DNA of 64,000 nt from Glutamicibacter sp002979865 (lineage in GTDB: Bacteria > Actinomycetota > Actinomycetes > Actinomycetales > Micrococcaceae): assembly GCF_050030965.1 (NCBI RefSeq), contig NZ_CP188297.1, positions 310,001 through 374,000 on the forward strand, given 5' to 3'. Below are positions 1 through 7,685 of this stretch, in pieces. Below the pieces are notes generated by a model that saw only the letters and a program-made list of their open reading frames with translations, was not told the origin of the DNA and ran no database searches. Position numbers and translations under genes: made by a program. Within the stretch, counting starts at the first letter, position 1. The number at the start of each line of letters is the position of its first letter.

Positions 1-148
1 GCGGTTGTGCTACGCCGGCTGCCTGCAGCGCTTCAACGTAGCGAAGCAGATCCCTCCGGTAGGAAGCCATTGTATTCTCGGCCAGCCCGCGCTCGATCGC
101 CAGATGCTGCAGGTAGCGCTTGAGCGGGGTCTCGAAGTGGCCGCTCAT
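1..148 (-). CDS. xerD: Tyrosine recombinase XerD, N-terminal part (cut by window edge)
   Basis: The first 49 residues are visible, beginning MSGHFETPLKRYLQHL and containing AIERGLAENTMASYRRDL. This is the SAM-like N-terminal DNA-binding region of XerC/XerD recombinases, which resolve chromosome dimers at dif. The catalytic domain lies outside the window. The start codon overlaps the TGA of the upstream Nudix gene in an ATGA arrangement, so the two are translationally coupled. The order pyrG-Nudix-xerD is common in actinobacteria and favours XerD over XerC; that choice is inferred from context. Confidence 0.85.
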   Translation of the reverse strand, partial: MSGHFETPLKRYLQHLAIERGLAENTMASYRRDLLRYVEALQAAGVAQP

Positions 149-789
149 CCTTCACGCAGGTATGGGTGCACATCGAATGGCTCGTTCGCATCGCGCAGGT
201 CCAAGTACTTGCTGGTACGGGCTGCATGAGCGGCAAGGATCGCGATTGTCGCGGTGGGATTATGGATCTTGCCTGCCAGCACGGCTGCGACGGCTTCCTC
301 CAGCGGCACCCAGGTGCTGATCATTTCAGATTCCTCCTCGGTACGCTCATGGCGCTGATCGGCGGCAACCAGTTTCGCATCGCGCGCGAGGTAGACTCGC
401 ACTGCCTCGGCCGAGGAGCCCGGGCTCAAGAAGACATCGGTGAGGATCGACCAGTGCTCGGCGGTACGATCCGCTTCTTCCCATAATTCGCGCTTGGCAG
501 CTTCCAAAGGTGGTTCTCCAGCCACATCGAGCAGCCCGGCAGGGATTTCCCACAGCCGCATGCCTACCGGGTGGCGGTACTGGTTGACCATCAAGATGCG
601 TTCTTCAGCATCCATGACCAGAACGCATACAGCACCGGGGTGGTTGATGTAATCGCGTTCAATGGTCGCCCCGGATTCGGAGAGCTTCACCGTGTCATGG
701 ACGACGTCCCAGATCCGTCCCTCATACACGGTTTCACGGTTCAGCAATTCACGTGGTGAGAATTCATCGGCTATCGGATGCAGCGGCAC
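145..789 (-). CDS. Nudix hydrolase, ADP-ribose pyrophosphatase type
   Basis: A 214-residue protein of the length usual for NudF-like ADP-ribose pyrophosphatases, which split ADP-ribose into AMP and ribose 5-phosphate. The Nudix box lies at about residues 85-107 (AGLLDVAGEPPLEAAKREL followed by WEEA). The catalytic REL..EE core is intact. The spacing between the first Gly and Glu is one residue longer than the textbook GX5E, and the Gly normally following EE is Asp. The start is GTG with an AAGGA ribosome site about eight bases upstream. The substrate is inferred from family resemblance. Confidence 0.88.
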   Translation of the reverse strand: MPLHPIADEFSPRELLNRETVYEGRIWDVVHDTVKLSESGATIERDYINHPGAVCVLVMDAEERILMVNQYRHPVGMRLWEIPAGLLDVAGEPPLEAAKRELWEEADRTAEHWSILTDVFLSPGSSAEAVRVYLARDAKLVAADQRHERTEEESEMISTWVPLEEAVAAVLAGKIHNPTATIAILAAHAARTSKYLDLRDANEPFDVHPYLREG

Positions 790-909
790 GAGGATCGTCC
801 TTCGGTAGAAAAAGCTGGTCGGTATTCTCCAGCTTAAACAGCTACGCGCCGGTCAGTAACGACCGGCGCGCAGTGCCTTCAGAGTTTTACCTGCGGCAAG
901 CTGTATTAC

Positions 910-2589
910 TTACTTGCGCAGCCCCAGAGCTGCCTCGACCAGACCTGCAAACAGCGGGTGCGGGCGAGTCGGGCGGCTGGAGAGCTCAGGGTGAGCCTGC
1001 GTTGAAACGTAGTACGGGTGTACTTCCCTTGGCAGTTCAACGAACTCGACCAGGTTGCCATCTGGCGAGGTGCCAGCGAAGACCAGGCCAGCCTCTTCGA
1101 GCTGCGCGCGGTACGAGTTGTTGACCTCGTAGCGGTGGCGATGGCGCTCCGCAACCTCGGTCTTGCCGTAGGTCTCAGCCAGAACCGATCCCTCAAGCAG
1201 CTTTGCGTCGTACAGGCCCAAACGCATGGTGCCGCCCAGGTCGCCCTTGCCTTCAACGATGTCCAGCTGCTCTTCCATGGTCGCGATGACCGGGGTCGAG
1301 GTTTCAGGATCGAATTCGGTGGACGATGCATCGGTGAGGCCAGCCATGTTGCGGGCGTATTCGATGACCATCGACTGCAGTCCCAGGCACAGGCCCAGGG
1401 TTGGCAGCTTGTTTTCGCGAGCGAAGCGCAGCGCGCCCAGCTTGCCTTCCAGACCGCGGATGCCGAAGCCACCGGGGACGCAGATTGCCTCTGCACCCTC
1501 AAGCGCCTTGGCGGCCCCTGCTTCGGTAGCGCAGTCATCTGCTGGTACCCAGCGGATGTTGACCTTGGCGTTGTTTGCGAACCCGCCGGCACGCAGAGCT
1601 TCGGTGACCGACAGGTAGGCGTCGGGCAGATCGATGTACTTGCCCACCAAAGCTACGGTCAGCTCGGTTGCGGGGTTGTGCACGACTTCGAGCAAGCGAT
1701 CCCACGAAGCCCAGTCGACGTCGCGGAACTTCATCTCCAAGGTCTGGACGATGTAAGCGTCCAGGCCCTGGGAGTGGATGACCTTTGGGATGTCGTAGAT
1801 GCTTGGAGCATCGGCGCAGTTGATCACTGCTTCGGTGTCCACATCGCAGGTACGGCCGAGCTTGGCGCGCATTTCTGCCGGGATTGGACGGTCCGAGCGG
1901 ATTACCAACGAATCCGGCTGGATACCGATCGAACGCAAAGCGGCAACGGAGTGCTGGGTAGGCTTGGTCTTCAGTTCATGGCTTGGGCCGATGAATGGAA
2001 CCAGGGAAACATGTACGAAGAATGCGTTCTTGCGGCCGATGTCCTGGCGGACCTGGCGTGCTGCTTCGAGGAATGGCTGGGATTCGATATCGCCGACGGT
2101 GCCACCGATTTCCGTGATGATCACGTCAGGTGCCGACTTGCCGGCCCCTGGTTCGGTTGCTGCCAAGCGCATACGACGCTTGATCTCATCGGTGATGTGA
2201 GGGATGACCTGAACGGTATCACCGAGGTATTCACCGCGACGTTCGCGTTCCAGAACGGTCGAGTAGACCTGTCCGGTGGTCACGTTGGCGGTACCCGGAA
2301 GGTTCTCATCCAGGAAACGCTCATAGTGTCCGATATCCAGATCGGTTTCTGCGCCATCGTCAGTAACGAAGACTTCACCGTGCTGGAAGGGGTTCATAGT
2401 ACCTGGATCGACGTTCAGGTACGGGTCGAGCTTCTGCATGGTCACTGAGAGACCACGAGCTCGAAGTAGATGTCCAAGGCTGGATGCCGTCAATCCCTTA
2501 CCCAGGGAAGAGGCCACACCGCCGGTGACGAAGATATGCTTTGTCGTTTCAGACGACCGAGAATCACGAGTTGAATTACGCTGCACCAC
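910..2589 (-). CDS. pyrG: CTP synthase
   Basis: A 559-residue glutamine-hydrolysing CTP synthase that converts UTP to CTP in the last step of pyrimidine nucleotide synthesis. The synthetase domain starts with FVTGGVASSLGKGLTASSLG (P-loop) and carries GTVGDIE. The class I amidotransferase domain has CVPGGFGIRG and the nucleophile motif LGLCLGLQS. The C-terminal His-Glu pair is in QAHPELSSRP. Length and domain order match the family. Two consecutive GTG codons open the frame, so either could be the start. It sits between recN and the Nudix/xerD pair. Confidence 0.98.
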   Translation of the reverse strand: MVQRNSTRDSRSSETTKHIFVTGGVASSLGKGLTASSLGHLLRARGLSVTMQKLDPYLNVDPGTMNPFQHGEVFVTDDGAETDLDIGHYERFLDENLPGTANVTTGQVYSTVLERERRGEYLGDTVQVIPHITDEIKRRMRLAATEPGAGKSAPDVIITEIGGTVGDIESQPFLEAARQVRQDIGRKNAFFVHVSLVPFIGPSHELKTKPTQHSVAALRSIGIQPDSLVIRSDRPIPAEMRAKLGRTCDVDTEAVINCADAPSIYDIPKVIHSQGLDAYIVQTLEMKFRDVDWASWDRLLEVVHNPATELTVALVGKYIDLPDAYLSVTEALRAGGFANNAKVNIRWVPADDCATEAGAAKALEGAEAICVPGGFGIRGLEGKLGALRFARENKLPTLGLCLGLQSMVIEYARNMAGLTDASSTEFDPETSTPVIATMEEQLDIVEGKGDLGGTMRLGLYDAKLLEGSVLAETYGKTEVAERHRHRYEVNNSYRAQLEEAGLVFAGTSPDGNLVEFVELPREVHPYYVSTQAHPELSSRPTRPHPLFAGLVEAALGLRK

Positions 2590-2696
2590 GGGATTTCATC
2601 CTATCACCATTCCAATATTTCGCATCCTCATAAGACTCTAGTGCACCTCCGGCCAATGCCCTAGCATTGCCGTAATTCAGGGGCTCACCAAGACTT

Positions 2697-4451
2697 TTAG
2701 GCTTTCGCCATTTTCTTGGAGGTGAGCGATGACACTAGGTTCTGCGCTTCTTCAAGCAACTCCTCAGCATGCGCCTGCGCCGTGCCGGATTCCTCTTGGC
2801 CGGCGAGCATGCGCGCAAGTTCCTTGACGCGGGCTTCCTGATCCAAGCTGATGACATCGCTGGCAGTGTAGCCAGCTCCCGCCTTCGACTTGGCATCTGA
2901 ATTCTTGATCACACGAATGTGCCGATCCGCATAGGCGGCCACCTGGGGCAGGTGGGTCACGACGATGACCTGCACATGCTTTGCCAGCATCGACAGGCGC
3001 TCGCCAATGGCCACCGCCGCTTTGCCACCCACGCCCTGGTCCACCTCGTCAAAGACGAAGGTCGGCACCGGGTCGACCGCCGCTAGGACGACTTCAATGG
3101 CCAGCATGACGCGGGAGAGCTCGCCGCCGCTGGCACCCTTGCCCAGCGGTCGCGGCGAGGCTCCGGCATGCGGGGCCAGCAGCATGGAAATCGCGTCCTG
3201 GCCGAAGGCACCTGGTTCTTCCAGTTCCTTCACCTCGATGACGAGCTTGGCATCCGGCATCGCCAGGGCCTTGAGCTCGGCTGAAACCTGCGCGGAGAGT
3301 TTCTTGGCAGCCTTGCGGCGCGCGTCGGAGAGGTCCGAGGCCAGCGAGGCCACCTTGTGCTCCAATTCAACGACTTCTGTTTCCAGCTCCTCGATGCGCG
3401 AGTCATCCCCACCGAGTTCTTCCAGACGGGTACGGGATTCGGCAGCCCAGGCGAGCACCTGATCAATGCTCGGTGCATACTTGCGCATGAGCTTGCTCAA
3501 ATCGGCACGGCGGGCTTCAATCTGCGCCAAGCGCTCCGGGCCTTCTTCATCGAGGTCGGCAACGTAGGCGGCAAGATCACTGGAGAGTTCCGAGGCGAGA
3601 ATGCCCAGTTCCGCTGCCCGCTCCGCGAAGGCGGCCAGCGCAGTGTCATCGTCACTGGCCTGGGCCAGCACGCCGCGGGCGGTCTCCGCCAGGGTGGTAA
3701 CGCCCGGGTTCTCGAAATCCTCCGAGTCGATGACGGCTTGCGCCTGCCGGCCGGCGGTGCGCAGGGACTCGACATTGCCCAGCTTCATGGATTGCTCGCG
3801 CAAGGCTTCGTCCTCGCCCGGCTGCGGATCCAGGGAATCGATCTCGTCCAGCGCCAGGCGCAAGTTCTCTGCTTCGCGAACACGGTTGCGCGATTCGGTT
3901 TTGAGCCCCGCCAGCTCCTTGGAAGCCGATCGCCACTGGCGGTAGGCTCGCTGGTAGTTGCTTAGCGTGCGCGACAGCGAGCTGCCAGCAAAGCGGTCCA
4001 GGGCATCGCGTTGGGCTACCGGCTCTTTCAGGCGAATCTGGTCCGACTGGCCATGGACGGCCACCAGATCGTGCCCCAGCTCGGCCAGCAGGCCGACAGG
4101 GGCGCTGCGTCCGCCGATGGTGGTGCGTGAACGGCCTTGGGCCGAGAGCGAGCGTGAAAGCAGCAGTTCGCTGTTCTCCCCTGCTGGTTCGATGAATGCG
4201 CCTGCTTGGCCTGCGGCATCGAGCACATGGTGATCTGGCGGCAAGTGCACCACGGCTTCAGCCAGGGCGTGCTTGGCGCCGTTGCGCACCGCACCGGCAT
4301 CGGCCCGGCGCCCGAGCAGCAGGGACAAGGCGGTGATCACCATGGTCTTGCCAGCGCCGGTTTCACCCGTGACTACCGTGAGTCCCGGACCAAGCGGAAG
4401 CGTGGCCTCGGTGATCACCCCAAGGTTGGATATCTGGATTTCCTGAATCAA
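2697..4451 (-). CDS. recN: DNA repair protein RecN
   Basis: A 584-residue SMC-like ATPase for double-strand break repair. Walker A is GETGAGKT near residue 34. A long central region rich in Glu, Arg and Ala is compatible with coiled coil. The C-terminal half has the ABC signature GASGGELSRVMLA and Walker B TFVFDEVDQGVGG. The start is a TTG codon preceded by GGGAG. It lies downstream of nadK and tlyA in the usual actinobacterial order. Family membership is unambiguous. Confidence 0.97.
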   Translation of the reverse strand: MIQEIQISNLGVITEATLPLGPGLTVVTGETGAGKTMVITALSLLLGRRADAGAVRNGAKHALAEAVVHLPPDHHVLDAAGQAGAFIEPAGENSELLLSRSLSAQGRSRTTIGGRSAPVGLLAELGHDLVAVHGQSDQIRLKEPVAQRDALDRFAGSSLSRTLSNYQRAYRQWRSASKELAGLKTESRNRVREAENLRLALDEIDSLDPQPGEDEALREQSMKLGNVESLRTAGRQAQAVIDSEDFENPGVTTLAETARGVLAQASDDDTALAAFAERAAELGILASELSSDLAAYVADLDEEGPERLAQIEARRADLSKLMRKYAPSIDQVLAWAAESRTRLEELGGDDSRIEELETEVVELEHKVASLASDLSDARRKAAKKLSAQVSAELKALAMPDAKLVIEVKELEEPGAFGQDAISMLLAPHAGASPRPLGKGASGGELSRVMLAIEVVLAAVDPVPTFVFDEVDQGVGGKAAVAIGERLSMLAKHVQVIVVTHLPQVAAYADRHIRVIKNSDAKSKAGAGYTASDVISLDQEARVKELARMLAGQEESGTAQAHAEELLEEAQNLVSSLTSKKMAKA

Positions 4452-4568
4452 TGCCTGCTCCCGAATGTCGAGTTCAAGTCGTACCGTGCGCTTTTAGTAT
4501 ATGTGTTCTAACCCTATTTTTCGTAACTATGTTCGAGCGTGTGGAAAGTTTTTCTTCGAGGCCGCTAT

Positions 4569-5594
4569 TCAGTCCTGGTCCTCGGGGCGTCCCACCATGG
4601 GAATGCCCGGTTCATCGCGGTAATGCGGATCGACGCTTTGCAGGCCTGGTCCGATCACCGGCAGTGCCGTAGTGGCCGGACGGCGCGCCTCTTCCTTCGC
4701 TGGTCCGCGCCAACCGGTAATGGGCAGCTCGAACTTGTTGACCAGGCGCTCGGAAAACGGCGTCGTGTTCAATCGCGCCATGTACACCGGGCGGTCGCTG
4801 CGCGTTACTTCCACACGGGCTCCCGGCGGCAGCTCGATGGTGCGCCGTCCATCGCACCAGAGCACGGCCCCGGCATCGGTGCGGGTCAGCATTTCGACGG
4901 CCATGATCGAATCCGGGGAAATGACCAGGGGCTTGGCGAACAGTGCGTGCGCGGAGATCGGCACCATGATCAGCGCCGCCACGTCCGGCCAGACCACCGG
5001 GCCGCCGGCGGAGAAGGAGTACGCGGTGGAACCGGTAGGCGTGGCCATCACAACACCATCGCAACCGAAGGTGGAGATCGGCCTGCCGTCGACCTCGATC
5101 ACGACCTCGACCATGCGTTCGCGGTTGGCCTTTTCCACCGCGGCCTCGTTCAAGGCCCAGGTCTCGGCGAGGCAGACGTTGTCCAGCCACACCTTGACCT
5201 CCATGGTCATGCGTTCTTCCACGGTGTAGGTCTCATTGACCAGTGCTTCCACGGTGGAGGCCAGTTCGCTGCGTTCTGCTTCTGCGAGGAAACCCACATG
5301 CCCGAGGTTTACCCCCACCAGCGGCATCGGGGATTCCCGCACCAATTCCGCGGCACGCAACACGGAGCCATCGCCACCGAGCACCACGCCCATGTCGACG
5401 TCCTCGATCTGGCAATCCTCGCCGAGCACCTGCACCGAAGGCACAGCCGCGCCGATCGCTTCGGTCATCGCCAGCTGGTCCTTGCCGCGCATCACCGGGA
5501 TAGCTCCGGCGGCGTTGAGCAGGGCGCAGGTTTCTATGGCCGCGGTGATCGCTTCTTGGCGTCCGGTATGGGTGAAAATCAGGATTCGGCGCAA
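4569..5594 (-). CDS. nadK: NAD kinase
   Basis: A 341-residue ATP/polyphosphate-NAD kinase making NADP+. It has the diagnostic GGDG motif (LGGDGSVLRAAEL), the substrate segment NLGHVGFLAEAE and the conserved ATPTGSTAYSFSAGGP stretch. The frame opens with TTG, preceded by GAGAGGGG about nine bases upstream. The C-terminus is somewhat extended (KEEARRPATTALPVIGPGL...). It sits between tlyA and recN on the same strand, as in many actinobacteria. Confidence 0.97.
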   Translation of the reverse strand: MRRILIFTHTGRQEAITAAIETCALLNAAGAIPVMRGKDQLAMTEAIGAAVPSVQVLGEDCQIEDVDMGVVLGGDGSVLRAAELVRESPMPLVGVNLGHVGFLAEAERSELASTVEALVNETYTVEERMTMEVKVWLDNVCLAETWALNEAAVEKANRERMVEVVIEVDGRPISTFGCDGVVMATPTGSTAYSFSAGGPVVWPDVAALIMVPISAHALFAKPLVISPDSIMAVEMLTRTDAGAVLWCDGRRTIELPPGARVEVTRSDRPVYMARLNTTPFSERLVNKFELPITGWRGPAKEEARRPATTALPVIGPGLQSVDPHYRDEPGIPMVGRPEDQD

Positions 5595-5668
5595 GGCGGT
5601 CGGCCCCTCTCAGCATCGCGAGGTGCAAAATGACCGTGGTTATCGACCACGGCTAAAACACGTCACTA

Positions 5669-6457
5669 CTAAGAATAGTCAACATCCTGCCCGATGCGTG
5701 GAACATCGGCAGGCTGTGGATCCTCTCCTGCGGCAAGCCAAAGGAAGAATTCGACATTGCCGTCCTGTCCCGGCAGCGGGCTGCGTGCCAGCCCGCGCAG
5801 GTGCAGTCCCGCGGCTTGCGCGCTGGCGACCACCGCTTCAACGGAGCTGCGGCGCAGGGCGGGATCGGTGACCACGCCGGTGCGGTTCAGGTGTTCGCGC
5901 CCGACCTCGAACTGCGGCTTGACCATCAGCAGCAGGAAGCCGCCGTCCTTGGCGGCCCCGGCCAAGGCGTCGATCACCAGGCGCAGCGAAATAAAGGACA
6001 AGTCGGCTACTACGAGGTCGACTGGTCCCCCAATATCTTCGGGGGCCAGATAGCGGACGTTCAGTCCTTCGTGGACCGTGACGCGGGGGTCTTCGCGCAG
6101 CTCGTCGACCAGCTGGCCATGGCCTACATCGGCTGCGACCACAGATTTCGCACCGCGGCGCAACAGCACGTCGGTGAAGCCGCCGGTCGAGGCACCGGCG
6201 TCCAGGCAGTGCAGGCCAGCGGGGTCAATAGTCGTAAAAGCATCTAGGGCTCCGGCGAGCTTATGCCCGGCACGGGAGACGTATTCTTCGCCTTCGCTGG
6301 GCACCAGCGCCAGCTCATCGGTGGCGGAAACCTTCTTGGCGGCCTTGGTGGCGGCCTGCCCGTTCAGCAGCACCCGCTGGGCATCGATCAGCTTGGCTGC
6401 TTCGGTGCGCGAGCGCGCCAGCCCACGGGTGACAAGTTCTTGATCCAGGCGATTCAC
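5669..6457 (-). CDS. tlyA: TlyA-family rRNA 2'-O-methyltransferase
   Basis: A 262-residue protein with an N-terminal S4 RNA-binding domain (RLDQELVTRGLARSRTEAAK) and an FtsJ/RrmJ-type Rossmann methyltransferase domain with the SAM motif CLDAGASTGGFTDVLLRRGA. Characterised TlyA proteins methylate 16S and/or 23S rRNA and make cells sensitive to capreomycin; older annotations call them hemolysins. The start is GTG, overlapping the previous gene's stop as GTGA, so coupling with the 57-residue ORF is likely. Which rRNA site is modified here cannot be read from sequence. Confidence 0.93.
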   Translation of the reverse strand: MNRLDQELVTRGLARSRTEAAKLIDAQRVLLNGQAATKAAKKVSATDELALVPSEGEEYVSRAGHKLAGALDAFTTIDPAGLHCLDAGASTGGFTDVLLRRGAKSVVAADVGHGQLVDELREDPRVTVHEGLNVRYLAPEDIGGPVDLVVADLSFISLRLVIDALAGAAKDGGFLLLMVKPQFEVGREHLNRTGVVTDPALRRSSVEAVVASAQAAGLHLRGLARSPLPGQDGNVEFFLWLAAGEDPQPADVPRIGQDVDYS

Positions 6458-6627
6458 GCGCCGTGCTCCGTACGATTCAGTTCTTGCTGCAGGCCGGCGA
6501 GCAGTTGCTCATAGATTCCGGCATGCTCGGTAATGTCATGGTCGGCCAGGGAAGACAGCGCCTGCTCCACTGCTGCATCATCCGGCCCGCGAGGGCCAGG
6601 GCTCGGAAGAGGATTCTGCGGCTGCAT
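6454..6627 (-). CDS. Small conserved-position hypothetical protein (57 residues)
   Basis: A short ORF between the HAD phosphatase (two-base gap) and tlyA (four-base overlap). It begins MQPQNPLPSPGPRGPDDAAV and has a charged helical C-terminal half (HAGIYEQLLAGLQQELNR). No membrane segment or catalytic motif is visible. The tight packing in an otherwise coupled operon supports translation. Actinobacteria often have a small uncharacterised protein at this position. Function unknown. Confidence 0.7.
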   Translation of the reverse strand: MQPQNPLPSPGPRGPDDAAVEQALSSLADHDITEHAGIYEQLLAGLQQELNRTEHGA

Positions 6628-6629
6628 GC

Positions 6630-7637
6630 TTAGCCCCGGATCTTGCGCAGGGCATCGAGCCCGCGTTCGGTAAACCGGATTTCCGGTTCTTCGTGCCCCG
6701 ACTGGCGCGGATGGGCCAGCCACCAGGCATGGCAGGCGGCGCGCCAGGCATTCAGGTCCTGGTCGCTGCCCGAGACTTCGATCGCGCCGTTATCGACCTT
6801 GGCAACCGCGTCGCCGACCTGCACGCCGTACCCCAGGACCTTGATGGTCGGGTACGGCCGGTACAGATCAGCCATCGAATTGATGAGGTAGTTGGGGCGC
6901 TGCTCGACCGGTGCGCCCAATGCGGTGCGCGGCGTGTCCACACCGGTCAGCACCAGTGCGGTGGAGAACCCGGCACGGAAGCCGCCGAGGATGTCGGTAT
7001 CCAGGCGGTCGCCGACGACCAGCGGGCGCTGGGAATCCAGTCGGTCCGCGGCCCGCGCGAACAGGTAGGATTCGGGTTTTCCCGCCACGCGTGGTTCCAC
7101 GCTCGTGGCCAGTTTCACCGCATTGACCAGCGATCCGTTGCCCGGGGCCAGGCCCTCGGCGCGCGGAATCGTCAGGTCGGTGTTGGTGGCAACCCATGTG
7201 GCACCGTGATTGATCGCGTAGCTGGCCTCGGCCAGATTCTTCCACGAGATGTCCGGGTCGAACCCCTGGATCACCGCCACGGGTTCTTCCTTATGGGATT
7301 CGACGACTTCCAACCCGCGCACGGCAATGCATTCGCGCAGGTAGGGGGAACCCACCACCAAAACCTTGGATCCCGGATTCAATTCGCGGGCCAGCATCTC
7401 CGCACCGGCGTCGGCAGAACCGAAAACCTGCTCAGCGCTGGTTTTCACGCCCAGCTGGCGCAGGTGGGCCGCGACGGACATCGGCGAACGCCCAGCATTG
7501 TTGGTAATGAACGCCAAGGTGACATTCACTTCCGCGAGGGTATTCAGCGACTCCACGGCGTCGTCAATAGCGTTCGGGCCAGCATAGACGACGCCGTCCA
7601 AGTCGGAGAGGACGGAATCAAATCCGGAAATCAGCAT
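6630..7637 (-). CDS. HAD-superfamily IIA phosphatase (NagD/PGP-like)
   Basis: A 335-residue HAD-IIA hydrolase. Motif I is SDLDGVVYAGP with both catalytic Asp residues, motif II is AFITNNAGRSP, and motifs III/IV are in VVGDRLDTDILGGF. Members dephosphorylate small molecules such as phosphoglycolate, p-nitrophenyl phosphate or UMP; the substrate here is not predictable. About 70 residues after the HAD core (from YPTIKVLGYGVQVGD) form an extension without a recognised motif. It starts at ATG 49 bases downstream of the repeat-protein stop. Confidence 0.9.
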   Translation of the reverse strand: MLISGFDSVLSDLDGVVYAGPNAIDDAVESLNTLAEVNVTLAFITNNAGRSPMSVAAHLRQLGVKTSAEQVFGSADAGAEMLARELNPGSKVLVVGSPYLRECIAVRGLEVVESHKEEPVAVIQGFDPDISWKNLAEASYAINHGATWVATNTDLTIPRAEGLAPGNGSLVNAVKLATSVEPRVAGKPESYLFARAADRLDSQRPLVVGDRLDTDILGGFRAGFSTALVLTGVDTPRTALGAPVEQRPNYLINSMADLYRPYPTIKVLGYGVQVGDAVAKVDNGAIEVSGSDQDLNAWRAACHAWWLAHPRQSGHEEPEIRFTERGLDALRKIRG

Positions 7638-7685
7638 TCGGTGGTGGTTCCTACTACTTGAGGTATTTGGCTACTACGCCAAAGC

